Positions 7,365-15,188 of a stretch of 40,799 bases of DNA are shown piece by piece; position 1 is the first letter of the stretch; each line of letters begins with the position of its first letter. Origin of the DNA: Sporolactobacillus sp. THM7-7 (GTDB lineage Bacteria; Bacillota; Bacilli; Bacillales; Sporolactobacillaceae); the NCBI RefSeq assembly GCF_004153225.1, contig NZ_SEMB01000016.1, positions 27,585 through 68,383 of the forward strand. Reading direction: 5' to 3'. Made by a program: the position numbers and the translations under genes. Under the pieces are notes generated by a model. It was not told where the DNA came from and did no database searches. It saw nothing but the letters and a program-made list of their open reading frames with translations.

Positions 7365-8405
7365 TTAGTGCGTTTTTATATCGTTTAAGTTTTCCATTTT
7401 GGGAATCAATAAAAATCCTGTCAATAACGGATCCTGCTTGTCGAGCACGAATTGATGATGGCCGGTCAGCCATGCGGAACCGCTGATGATATTGATTGTC
7501 GCAGGAAAAGTTCCGACTCTTGTTGTCCGGGTGACCCGTCCTGTAAAAATAGAGCCGACGATGCTTTCATGGACAAACGGTTCATCAATTTGTAATTCTC
7601 CATTAGCAAACAACAAGGACAGTTTGGCAGAAGTCCCCGTCCCGCACGGGGATCTGTCAATGCCTCCAGGGGGAACGACGACGGTATTTTTAACGTTTGC
7701 TTCCGGGTGAGTCGGTTTTGTATAAAACTCGATATGTGTCAATCCCCTAATGAACGGGTTTTCTGGGTGAATGACTTCAACTTGCTGGTTGACTTTTCTT
7801 CGGATCAGAATGGCCGTTTCGATAATCTCTCTCGCATTGGAAGGATGGAGTTTTAAATGGAGCGCATCCGCAGAAATAATGCCATAAAAGTTGCCCCCAT
7901 AAGCGATATCGACGTCCACTGCCCCAACGCCTTCCACGTTCACTTTTGTTCTTTTATATAAAAAAGAAGGGACATTTTTAAACGAGACGGCCTTTGCCTG
8001 ACCATGCGCTACGTCAATATAAGCCGTAACAAGACCGGCGGGTGTATCCAGTTTCAATATCGTTTGCGGCTCCTGGTAGTCCACCAATCCGCACTCGATC
8101 AGAGCGGTACAAAAACCGATCGTGTCATGACCGCACATCGGCAAATAGCCGCCGGTTTCAATATAAATCACACCGACATCCGCCTCGGGATGGCACGGTT
8201 CCTGTAAAATAGCTCCCGACATGACGTCGTGACCCCTCGGCTCGAACATGAGCGCCTGGCGGAACCAATCGCAATGATGCTTCATATACAACATCCGCTC
8301 GCTCATTGTTTTCCCTTTCAGCTTTGGGGCGCCGCTGACGATAGTCCGTGTCGGATTACCGCCCGTGTGCGTATCAATCGTCGTGACGATCTTATCCAGT
8401 CTCAT
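7365..8405 (-). CDS. 4-hydroxyproline 2-epimerase (proline racemase family)
   Basis: 346 residues, typical for the family. Both catalytic cysteines are present, in MCGHDTIG (Cys near residue 90) and DRSPCGTGTSA (Cys near residue 255). The N-terminal DTHTGGNPTR and the FEPRGHDVMSG motif are also intact. The two-Cys pattern fits racemases and epimerases and argues against the trans-3-hydroxyproline dehydratase subgroup, which carries Thr at the second site. With its neighbours it would convert trans-4-L-hydroxyproline into cis-4-D-hydroxyproline, the substrate of the flavin dehydrogenase. The start codon overlaps the upstream dehydrogenase stop by 4 nt (ATGA), so the two are coupled. Proline racemase activity is possible, but the DapA-like deaminase in the locus favours hydroxyproline. 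Confidence 0.85.
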   Translation of the reverse strand: MRLDKIVTTIDTHTGGNPTRTIVSGAPKLKGKTMSERMLYMKHHCDWFRQALMFEPRGHDVMSGAILQEPCHPEADVGVIYIETGGYLPMCGHDTIGFCTALIECGLVDYQEPQTILKLDTPAGLVTAYIDVAHGQAKAVSFKNVPSFLYKRTKVNVEGVGAVDVDIAYGGNFYGIISADALHLKLHPSNAREIIETAILIRRKVNQQVEVIHPENPFIRGLTHIEFYTKPTHPEANVKNTVVVPPGGIDRSPCGTGTSAKLSLLFANGELQIDEPFVHESIVGSIFTGRVTRTTRVGTFPATINIISGSAWLTGHHQFVLDKQDPLLTGFLLIPKMENLNDIKTH

Positions 8406-9580
8406 GGCCTGACACCTTCTTTGTCAAATCTGTCATAACTAAGCCTTGCCGTATCAATAGTGGTCGGTTTTTCGGCAATCATTTCGGAGATGATTTTTCC
8501 CGTGATAGCAGACAAGCCGATCCCGTCTCCTTCGTGTCCGGCGGCAATAAAATAGCCGGGATATGGCTCAACAGGAGAGACAATCGGAAAGTGATCTTTT
8601 GTCCATGGTCTGAAGCCTGAATAAACACGTAATAGATTCATATCCGCGATTTTCGGATAAAAACGGATACAGCGTCTGGCTATAGCCTGGATGACTTTCC
8701 AATTCATCTTTGTTTCAAATCCAACGAACTCGCGACTTGAACCCAGCAGGAAATTTTGACTTTCAGTAGGTTCGAAAACGAGAGCGACACCGTATTTTTC
8801 AATGTCTTCATCAACCTGGCGGCTTTTTCCAAACTTGGACATTAAATAGCCGAATTCCATAACTTTTCGCGGAGACACGGGAACCTGACGGGAGGCGACC
8901 AGTATATACCCTTTGCGCGGTTTAATGGGAATATTTAAACCCATCATTTCTCCGACAGCGGGTGCCCAAACGCCGCAGCAATTGACGACATATTTGGCGT
9001 GAATCTGTCCTTTATTTGTTTCGATGACGTACTGTTCCTGGCTGTATTTCATATTTTTTACCGTTGTGAACGTCATTAACTTGGCGCCGTATGGTTTGGC
9101 CCCTTCAAACAGGGCGTAAGCCAGGCGATAAGGATTGACTGTCGAATCCGATGCGCATTCCAGCCCCCCCAGAAGGTCGTCGGCCAGATACTTCGATTCA
9201 TTGCTTAAGTCTGCCCGATCCAGCATCCGGAACGGTAATCCGACGTTCTTCTGCCGCGCGACCCATTGTTCAGCCGCGATCATTTCCTCTTCCGTTTCGC
9301 AAACTAAAATACTACCCGGTTGTCTGTACTCGAAATCAAGAGGCAGCTCTTTCGCCAACTGGTCAATCAGTTGCTGGCTTTTATATGTCATCTGGCTGTC
9401 AAATCCAGGCTCCTTATCAATGACCAGAATATTGCCGTCACAATGAGAACTCGTTCCGCACGCCAGCTCTCCGCGTTCAATGACGGTGACCTCATAGCCA
9501 AGCTTGGCTGTATAATAGGCAACGGCACAGCCCTCCATTCCGCCGCCTAATACCGCAACTTCTGTATGTGTGGGATTCAT
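8402..9580 (-). CDS. D-hydroxyproline dehydrogenase, FAD (DAO-type) beta subunit
   Basis: 392 residues of the D-amino-acid oxidase/glycine oxidase superfamily. It starts with the FAD dinucleotide fold VAVLGGGMEGCAVAYY, followed by IERGELACGTSSHCDG. The C-terminal flavin-binding part is FIAAGHEGDGIGLSAITG. In hydroxyproline pathways this subunit oxidises cis-4-D-hydroxyproline to 1-pyrroline-4-hydroxy-2-carboxylate and pairs with an alpha subunit and small Fe-S subunits. Those are encoded on the opposite strand at 11851-13700. I start at ATG 9580 because AAAGGAGG lies 9 nt upstream; the longer open frame to 9742 would begin upstream of the -24/-12 promoter at 9611-9627. It is the first gene of a three-gene minus operon. 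Confidence 0.83.
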   Translation of the reverse strand: MNPTHTEVAVLGGGMEGCAVAYYTAKLGYEVTVIERGELACGTSSHCDGNILVIDKEPGFDSQMTYKSQQLIDQLAKELPLDFEYRQPGSILVCETEEEMIAAEQWVARQKNVGLPFRMLDRADLSNESKYLADDLLGGLECASDSTVNPYRLAYALFEGAKPYGAKLMTFTTVKNMKYSQEQYVIETNKGQIHAKYVVNCCGVWAPAVGEMMGLNIPIKPRKGYILVASRQVPVSPRKVMEFGYLMSKFGKSRQVDEDIEKYGVALVFEPTESQNFLLGSSREFVGFETKMNWKVIQAIARRCIRFYPKIADMNLLRVYSGFRPWTKDHFPIVSPVEPYPGYFIAAGHEGDGIGLSAITGKIISEMIAEKPTTIDTARLSYDRFDKEGVRP

Positions 9581-9610
9581 TTGACGCATCCTCCTTTCCA
9601 CTATTCTATA

Positions 9611-9627
9611 AGCAATTTTCATGCCAA
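9611..9627 (-). promoter_or_regulatory. Sigma-54 (-24/-12) promoter of the minus hydroxyproline operon
   Basis: Read on the minus strand the site is TTGGCATGAAAATTGCT. The -24 GG and -12 GC are separated by exactly 10 bp as required, and 13-14 positions match the TTGGCAC-N5-TTGC pattern. It lies about 30 bp before the dehydrogenase start, with the sigma-54 activator gene divergent just beyond it. Confidence 0.85.
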
Positions 9628-9733
9628 ATATCAGTGATTCTAAAAAATTAGACAGTGGTTCAATAATATGTTTAAATTTGTGTAAAAGTGTGAACTTTAT
9701 CACCGGAAGAAAAATACGGAAAGGGGAAGCCGA

Positions 9734-11476
9734 ATGAAACATCTCTTGCCAGATTTAAAAGATCTGATTCATACAAACTTTATTGTGATCAAAGAAGATC
9801 AATGGAATGAGTTTTCGCTGAATCAGTCAGAAAACCTGATTTTCGTTCAGCAGTCGATGCAGTTCTTTGTATTTTCTTCCCAATCCTACGCTGCCGCAAA
9901 AAAATATCAAATCCCTTTAAGAGAAATACCGGCGAGTCACGCAGCCTTTGTTCATATGGATGCTTTCTGGAGCACGATCGGAGAAAAAGCCAGTCAATAC
10001 CATTATTTAGTAGTTGTCAGAGATAAATTGCCGATCGGATATATAAAAACAAACGAACTCGTTTCTTATATTTTACAGGCCTATACTTATTTAAGAGCAT
10101 ACAATGATGCGATATTAAAAACAACGGATAGCAGCATCTCAGTGGTCGATGAGCATTTAAATACCGTTGTCTGGACCAATGGTGCGGAAAGATTGTTTTC
10201 CATAAAAAAAGAAGATATTTTAGGTAAACCAATGACTGATTTTTTTCCCGAAAGTCATCTGGATAACATACGGACGATAAAAACCGGGAAGGGTGTCTAT
10301 CATAAACAGCATCAGCCAAGAGATGATTTATTTGTATTACTTAATTCAAACCCTGTTAAGGTTAATGGAAAAATTGTCGGCGTTGTGTCATCTGAGAAGG
10401 ACGTCACATACCAAGTGCAGCTTAACCAAAGATTGCATTCTGCCAATAAAACGATCAAACATTTGCAGGAAAAAGTTTCTCTTATGGACCAATCCGCTGA
10501 CCCTTTTCACCGTATTAAAGGATCGAGCCGGGCAATTCGAAAAACGATTGATAAGGTCAGACAAATGGGTTCGATCCAAGCGAGGGTCCTTTTTCAGGGG
10601 GAATCCGGTGTAGGAAAAGAGTTGTTCGCCAAGGCGCTGCACGATATGCGTGCGCTAAAAAATGCCCCTTTTATCGCGATTAACTGCGGCGCGATCCCGA
10701 ATTCGCTTTTTGAAAGCGAACTTTTCGGCTATGAGAAAGGCGCCTTCTCCGGTGCGAGTGCCTATGGAAAAAAAGGTAAATTTGAACTGGCAAAGGGAGG
10801 GACCCTTTTTTTGGATGAAATCGGTGAACTCCCGCTTGAGATGCAGGTTAAGCTGTTAAGAGTCCTTCAAGAAGGCACTTTTTATTCTGTAGGCGGAACA
10901 AAGCTCAAACAGGCGGATTGTTTTATTATCACCGCGACGAATAAAGATTTGGGAAGTCTGGTGAAACAGGGGAAGTTCAGAGAAGATCTCTTCTATCGCT
11001 TAAACATTGTTACGATTACGATACCGCCCTTAAGGGACAGGATTGAAGATGTCATTGAATTAAGCCACCAATTTATTTATGAGTTTTCAAAGAAATACGA
11101 TCGGGGAGTAAAAGAAATCCCTAAAGAAATCATGATGGAACTGGTTCATTATCCATGGCCGGGGAATATCAGAGAACTGCGAAATACAATAGAACGATTG
11201 GTCATCTTTTCAAAAGACGGAAGATTAAATCCGGCCGATTTGCCATTTAACCTGCAAGACAAAGAGAAAAAAAGAATGATGTCGCATCCACTCCCCGCTG
11301 TTCAAAGCCAACAAGAGCTGAGGTCATTAGAGGAAGCGATCAAAGCCTGCGAAGAGAAAGTAATTAAAGAAACCCTCGAACGAACGAATAAAAATAAGAA
11401 CAAAGCCGCTGAGATACTGGGGATATCCAGAGCAACGCTATATAATAAGATGAATAAATTAGGCATCTCGTATTAA
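9734..11476 (+). CDS. Sigma-54-dependent activator with PAS domain (hydroxyproline regulator)
   Basis: 580 residues. An N-terminal region of about 110 residues of unknown type is followed by a PAS-like sensor (about 125-235, with VVDEHLNTVVWTNGAERLF). The AAA+ domain has Walker A GESGVGKE (about 289), the sigma-54 contact loop GAFSGA (about 336; the usual form is GAFTGA) and Walker B GGTLFLDEIGE (about 355). The end is a Fis-type helix-turn-helix, NKAAEILGISRATLYNKM (about 555-572). It sits between two divergent operons that both have -24/-12 promoters, so it most likely activates both in response to hydroxyproline, proline or an intermediate. Some clostridial proline regulators (PrdR) share this layout. 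AAGGGGAA precedes the ATG. It has its own terminator. Confidence 0.9.
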   Translation: MKHLLPDLKDLIHTNFIVIKEDQWNEFSLNQSENLIFVQQSMQFFVFSSQSYAAAKKYQIPLREIPASHAAFVHMDAFWSTIGEKASQYHYLVVVRDKLPIGYIKTNELVSYILQAYTYLRAYNDAILKTTDSSISVVDEHLNTVVWTNGAERLFSIKKEDILGKPMTDFFPESHLDNIRTIKTGKGVYHKQHQPRDDLFVLLNSNPVKVNGKIVGVVSSEKDVTYQVQLNQRLHSANKTIKHLQEKVSLMDQSADPFHRIKGSSRAIRKTIDKVRQMGSIQARVLFQGESGVGKELFAKALHDMRALKNAPFIAINCGAIPNSLFESELFGYEKGAFSGASAYGKKGKFELAKGGTLFLDEIGELPLEMQVKLLRVLQEGTFYSVGGTKLKQADCFIITATNKDLGSLVKQGKFREDLFYRLNIVTITIPPLRDRIEDVIELSHQFIYEFSKKYDRGVKEIPKEIMMELVHYPWPGNIRELRNTIERLVIFSKDGRLNPADLPFNLQDKEKKRMMSHPLPAVQSQQELRSLEEAIKACEEKVIKETLERTNKNKNKAAEILGISRATLYNKMNKLGISY

Positions 11477-11513
11477 TCGAAGAATCCTTCAAAACGGGTA
11501 TCGGAGCGAGAAT

Positions 11514-11540
11514 CAGCTGCGTTCACCCGCTCTATTTTTA
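11514..11540 (+). terminator. Terminator after the sigma-54 activator
   Basis: GAGCG (11514-11518) pairs with CGCTC (11528-11532), with an inner GAA/TTC pair, followed by TATTTTTA. Confidence 0.6.
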
Positions 11541-11667
11541 CTCAATTTAATATTTCTGCCTCTATCACTTCCTTCTATGAAAGAAAGAGAGAATCCCCAT
11601 TCTGGTGTTATTTTTCCTGCGTTTTTATGATGGCCGATAAATAAAAAATATTTTTTAAATGATATTT

Positions 11668-11759
11668 GTCATATTTTATGACTTATTAGGCTAATCAAAT
11701 GTGACAAAAATTGTAAACATGTATAAAAAATGAAACAGTCAAAATCTTATTTTTTATAC
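11668..11759. promoter_or_regulatory. Candidate activator-binding region (two inverted repeats)
   Basis: Two inverted repeats lie upstream of the -24/-12 promoter at 11789. One is GTCATA-TTT-TATGAC (11668-11682). The other has 11-bp arms, GTATAAAAAAT (11721-11731) and ATTTTTTATAC (11749-11759). Sigma-54 activators bind such sites about 60-150 bp upstream of the start of transcription, and these fall in that range. Which one is used, if either, is inference; the AT-rich pair could be chance. Confidence 0.45.
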
Positions 11760-11788
11760 AATTTTGACGTTTATTTGAGCAATCCATT

Positions 11789-11805
11789 TTGGCGCCTTTC
11801 TTGCT
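11789..11805 (+). promoter_or_regulatory. Sigma-54 (-24/-12) promoter of the plus hydroxyproline operon
   Basis: TTGGCGCCTTTCTTGCT has the -24 GG and -12 GC exactly 10 bp apart. It lies about 45 bp before the first gene of the operon and mirrors the promoter at 9611-9627 on the other strand. Confidence 0.87.
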
Positions 11806-11850
11806 TGTATAGTTGTGAACATACTCCTCAAAAGAAAGGAGGAAAATTTT

Positions 11851-12117
11851 ATGGCCGAGGATTCAGTAATCGTTTGCCGCTGTGAAGAAGTCACTGACAA
11901 AGAAATTGTCCAAACGATTAAAAAATATCACTGTTCATCAAGAGAGGTGAAACTTCGAACGCGGGCGGCTATGGGGTACTGCGGGGGAAGGACATGCCGT
12001 TATTTAGTGGATGACCTCCTTGCGGACTTAAACGGAAAACAGCGAACCGATGAGATTCCGCTCCGCTACCGTCCGCCTATTCGCCCCGTATCATTCAAGA
12101 AGGTTGGGGGTGAATAA
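11851..12117 (+). CDS. BFD-like [2Fe-2S]-binding protein (dehydrogenase small subunit)
   Basis: 88 residues. The N-terminal CRCEEVTDKEIV and the later GYCGGRTCRYLV give the C-x-C...C-x4-C pattern of bacterioferritin-associated ferredoxin-type [2Fe-2S] domains. Such small proteins, free or fused, carry electrons in multi-subunit D-proline, D-hydroxyproline, glycine and opine dehydrogenases. It is the first gene after the -24/-12 promoter and has a strong AAAGGAGG site. Its end overlaps the next gene by a few bases if that gene starts at GTG 12110. The acidic N terminus (AEDSV) is short and carries no signal peptide, so the protein is cytoplasmic. Confidence 0.82.
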   Translation: MAEDSVIVCRCEEVTDKEIVQTIKKYHCSSREVKLRTRAAMGYCGGRTCRYLVDDLLADLNGKQRTDEIPLRYRPPIRPVSFKKVGGE

Positions 12118-12457
12118 ATTGGATACCTTGAGAATCACGTCGCATCCAATATTAAGACTTCAAGAAAAAAGAGAGCCTGTTTCTTTTCATTTTGATGGAA
12201 AAACCTATAGGGCTTACAAAGGTGATACCATTGCCAGTGCGCTTTTGGCGAACGGTATCCGGACATTGAGAAGACACGAATCGTCCGGATCGCCGAGGGG
12301 CATTTTTTGCAATATCGGCCATTGTTTTGAATGCCGGGTAACCGTAAATGGCAAAGAAGGACAAAGAGCATGTATGACACCGGTTAAGCAAAATATGGTT
12401 GTTCAGTCCGGAGAGCAGCTTCCCGAACCATTCAAAGGGAGTGTCGGCCATGCATGA
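12110..12457 (+). CDS. [2Fe-2S] ferredoxin-like subunit of D-hydroxyproline dehydrogenase
   Basis: About 115 residues, of the small Fer2 subunit type seen in HcnA and amino-acid dehydrogenases. Typical are FHFDGKTYRAYKGDTIASAL near the start, then the cluster CNIGHCFECRVTVNG and QRACMTP, which supplies four cysteines. The start is uncertain: GTG 12110 overlaps the previous stop, while TTG 12119 lies just after it and has GGGGGTG in front. The stop overlaps the next gene by 8 bp, so the BFD protein, this subunit and the flavin alpha subunit form one translated block. It likely passes electrons from the flavin subunits to the respiratory chain. Confidence 0.82.
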   Translation: MNKLDTLRITSHPILRLQEKREPVSFHFDGKTYRAYKGDTIASALLANGIRTLRRHESSGSPRGIFCNIGHCFECRVTVNGKEGQRACMTPVKQNMVVQSGEQLPEPFKGSVGHA

Positions 12458-13700
12458 ATTGATCATTATCGGAGCCGGTCCCGCCGGTCTTTCTGCCGCC
12501 ATCAATGCCGCTGAAAACGATGTCGACGTGATGGTTATTGATGAATTTTTTAAACCCGGCGGCCGTCTTCTTGGTCAACTTAATGAACAGCCGGATGGAA
12601 CGTGGTGGAATGGCCTTGAAGAAGCAGCCGAATTGTTCGATAAAGCTCGGGAAAAGAATGTGGCCTTTCATTTTGAAACGAGCGTTTTCCAGATTGATAA
12701 GCAAAGCAACGGCTGGTCCGTCCGAACGAATAAAGGTGACTTTCAAAGCGAGTCGCTGCTCGTTGCGACGGGTGCTGCGGAAAGAAGCATCCCGATTCCG
12801 GGATGGACGCTGCCCGGCGTGATGACGATCGGCGCCGCTCAAGTCATGGCTAACGTGCACCAAGTGAAGCCAGGACGGAAGGGAATGATTATCGGCGCCA
12901 ATGTACTCTCTTTTGCCATTGCCCGGGAGCTGCAGTTATCCGGTGTTGAATTAGCCGGCATTGTTCTGCCTCCGCACCGGTTATTAAGCAAAGATAGTGG
13001 GAATCCGGGAAAAGTGTTTCATCAGCTGCTGAGTCTGTCGCATCTGGCACCTTCACCACTTTTTAAATGGGGGGGAGCATTGGCCGGCCATTTCGCTTTT
13101 ATCGAAAAAATGGCTGTTCGTCTCTATCCGAAAAGGGGATTAAAAATATGGGGGATCCCTCTCCAGATAAGAAAAGCGGTCACTGAAATCATAGGAAAAG
13201 ATCGGGTCGAGGCAGTTCGATTATCGTCAATATCTCCATCTGGAGAAATCCTCCCTGGTCATGATGAGACGGTAAAAATAGATTTTGTTTGCATCGCTGG
13301 AGGGCTTTATCCTTTGGTTGAGCTGCTTGGCATTCTGGATTGTCCGTTTAAATACATTCCCTCACTGGGGGGATACGTCCCGGTGCATCGCGAAGATATG
13401 CGGACACCGATTCCTTCCCTGTATGTAGCAGGAAACATCACCGGAATTGAAAGTTCAAAAGTAGCAATCGTTCAGGGAAAGATTGCGGGCTTGTCGGCAG
13501 CAATGGATATCAAACGAAAAGATCTTAGTCAGGCGATTCGCAGCATGATGGCGCTTCTTCATGAGACACGTCGTCAGGCTGTCATTCAATTTCATCCGGA
13601 TATTCTAAAAGGAAGAGAAGAGATGAATAAAGCGGCATCTCAAGAAGAGATGAACCGGATACCGAAACCGACAGAAACGCAGGTTTCAAAATCAATCTAA
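12450..13700 (+). CDS. FAD/NAD(P)-binding alpha subunit of D-hydroxyproline dehydrogenase
   Basis: 416 residues of the pyridine nucleotide-disulphide oxidoreductase-like class. The N-terminal dinucleotide fold is LIIIGAGPAGLSAAINAAEN, the ATG-type motif is LLVATGAAERSIPIPGW, and a second nucleotide fold is degenerate (KGMIIGANVLSFAIAREL). A closing SLYVAGNITGIE places the flavin. This arrangement is the alpha subunit that accompanies a DAO-type beta subunit in heteromeric D-proline and D-hydroxyproline dehydrogenases; the beta partner is on the other strand at 8402-9580. ATG 12450 is preceded by AAAGGGAG. No redox CxxC pair is present, as expected for this subfamily. The polar tail after residue 390 is poorly conserved. 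Confidence 0.83.
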   Translation: MHELIIIGAGPAGLSAAINAAENDVDVMVIDEFFKPGGRLLGQLNEQPDGTWWNGLEEAAELFDKAREKNVAFHFETSVFQIDKQSNGWSVRTNKGDFQSESLLVATGAAERSIPIPGWTLPGVMTIGAAQVMANVHQVKPGRKGMIIGANVLSFAIARELQLSGVELAGIVLPPHRLLSKDSGNPGKVFHQLLSLSHLAPSPLFKWGGALAGHFAFIEKMAVRLYPKRGLKIWGIPLQIRKAVTEIIGKDRVEAVRLSSISPSGEILPGHDETVKIDFVCIAGGLYPLVELLGILDCPFKYIPSLGGYVPVHREDMRTPIPSLYVAGNITGIESSKVAIVQGKIAGLSAAMDIKRKDLSQAIRSMMALLHETRRQAVIQFHPDILKGREEMNKAASQEEMNRIPKPTETQVSKSI

Positions 13701-13726
13701 CTGATATTTTGTGCTGATATTTTGCG
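13701..13726. repeat. 13-bp tandem duplication before the deaminase gene
   Basis: CTGATATTTTGTG is followed directly by CTGATATTTTGCG. It fills most of the 50-bp gap before the dapA-like gene. It may be a slippage product or a small regulatory site; nothing more can be said. Confidence 0.6.
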
Positions 13727-13750
13727 AATAAACTGAGGAGTGATTCTTTT

Positions 13751-14644
13751 ATGGCACAGTTTAATGGCGTTTATGTTGCGTTAGTTACACCTATGACAGA
13801 TGATTATCAGGTAGATACTCGCCGACTGCATGAGATCTGCGACTGGATGATTCGAGAAGGCGTGGACGGACTGATTCCATCGGGTTCATTAGGCGAATAT
13901 GCGACGCTGTCCAATGAGGAGCGTGCTTCTATCGTCGATACGGTCATTGAAGCAAGCAAGGGTCGTGTCCCCGTGCTTGTCGGGACGGCTGCAGCGGCCA
14001 CGAAAGACGTAGTCTATTGGGCTGAGTATGCCAAGCAGAAGGGTGCCGAGGGTCTTTTGTCTTTGCCGCCGATTAATTACGTACCGCTTGAAAACGAAGT
14101 GATCGCCCATTATCAAGCTCTGTCGAAAGTCGGACTGCCGATCATCGCCTACAACAACCCGCGTGATTATGCGACTGATCTGACCCCGGATTTGCTCATC
14201 AAAATCAGCAAGCTTGATCACGTTGTTGGCGTCAAGGAATTCAGCGGCGATGTGCGCAGAGTGCATACCATTTTAGAACAAACGGATCTGGAAGTGATGA
14301 TTGGGGTTGACGATTTAGCGCTTGAAGGGGCCCTGTCCGGTGCAACCGGATGGATTTCGGGGGTTCCCAATGCACTGCCGAAAGAAGGCGTCCAGCTCTT
14401 CAATTTAGCGAGAGCCGGAAAGTTGGACGAAGCATTGCCTATTTATCGAAAATTACTCCCGCTGCTCCATTATGATGCAAAGCCGATACTCGTTCAGGCG
14501 ATTAAATATATGATGGAGCTTGCCGGACAGCCAGTTGGTCCTGTCAGACCGCCGCGCCTGCCGCTGACAGATAAGGCCTACTCAGAAATAAAAGAAGCCT
14601 TTTCCAATGCGTCCTCAGTTTTCCAAGATTTAAAAATAGATTAA
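13751..14644 (+). CDS. DapA-family 1-pyrroline-4-hydroxy-2-carboxylate deaminase
   Basis: 297 residues, a full-length class I aldolase-type TIM barrel of the dihydrodipicolinate synthase family. The catalytic Tyr lies in AYNNPRDYAT and the Schiff-base Lys in VGVKEFSGD. The substrate loop is PSGSLGEYATLS rather than the GTTGE of true DapA, which fits deaminases and dehydratases of the family. In hydroxyproline degradation this enzyme deaminates the cyclic imine made by the dehydrogenase to 2-oxoglutarate semialdehyde. It has a ribosome site (TGAGGAG) and is the fourth gene of the plus operon. The assignment rests on family plus context; other DapA-like activities cannot be excluded from sequence alone. 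Confidence 0.83.
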   Translation: MAQFNGVYVALVTPMTDDYQVDTRRLHEICDWMIREGVDGLIPSGSLGEYATLSNEERASIVDTVIEASKGRVPVLVGTAAAATKDVVYWAEYAKQKGAEGLLSLPPINYVPLENEVIAHYQALSKVGLPIIAYNNPRDYATDLTPDLLIKISKLDHVVGVKEFSGDVRRVHTILEQTDLEVMIGVDDLALEGALSGATGWISGVPNALPKEGVQLFNLARAGKLDEALPIYRKLLPLLHYDAKPILVQAIKYMMELAGQPVGPVRPPRLPLTDKAYSEIKEAFSNASSVFQDLKID

Positions 14645-14649
14645 AGGAG

Positions 14650-14948
14650 TTATCGATTTCCCGGTGGCTATTCCAATCTGGAAAATCACGCCCGCACTCA
14701 TTTGTGGGAATACGGTCATCTGGAAACCGGCCGAAAGCAGTTCATTGACCGCTTATCAGCTATGTGAAATTTTTGAAGAAGCGGCTCTTCCTCAAGGTGT
14801 CATCAATTTACTGATCGGTAAAGCTCAGGACGTTGGCAATTATCTGGCGCGTAAGTCTAGAATCAAGTTAAACTATTCAAAATGGGTTGAGCTATTTCTA
14901 TTTCACTGTATTATTTGCCTGGTAAGACGCAATGACAAGGCTTATTAG
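14650..14948 (+). pseudogene. Aldehyde dehydrogenase fragment (2-oxoglutarate semialdehyde dehydrogenase remnant)
   Basis: About 70 residues match the substrate and cofactor region of NAD(P)-aldehyde dehydrogenases: GVIDFPVAIPIWKI, PALICGNTVIWKPAE, LCEIFEEAALPQGVINLL. This corresponds to roughly residues 150-220 of a protein of about 480. Both sides are missing: the part before lacks the N-terminal 150 residues, and after NYLARK the frame enters unrelated AT-rich sequence and stops at 14948. The catalytic Glu and Cys regions are absent, so it cannot be active. An AAAGGAG site at the old start position shows that a gene once followed the deaminase. It would have catalysed the last step, semialdehyde to 2-oxoglutarate. 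Confidence 0.85.
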
Positions 14949-15188
14949 GCGTTAATAATATAAAAATAAAATTAAATATTCAAAAATTATTATCAGATTT
15001 TCTGACATACTCAGTGACATGACAAAAGAAAATATTTATTATAGTCCTTGAGAACTATGATAATGTTAATGATACTTATCACGTAAGAAAAACCCTATTC
15101 AATATTAATAATTTTATTTTAAATTTTTCAACATATTTTTAGAAATATTCTGGTTTTTATTTTGAAAACATAAGGGGGGATTATCAGT
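14949..15188. other. AT-rich intergenic region before the binding lipoprotein
   Basis: 240 bases, clearly richer in A+T than the genes on either side. No convincing promoter, -24/-12 site or gene remnant was identified. It begins where the aldehyde dehydrogenase remnant ends, which suggests a deletion joint. Confidence 0.5.
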
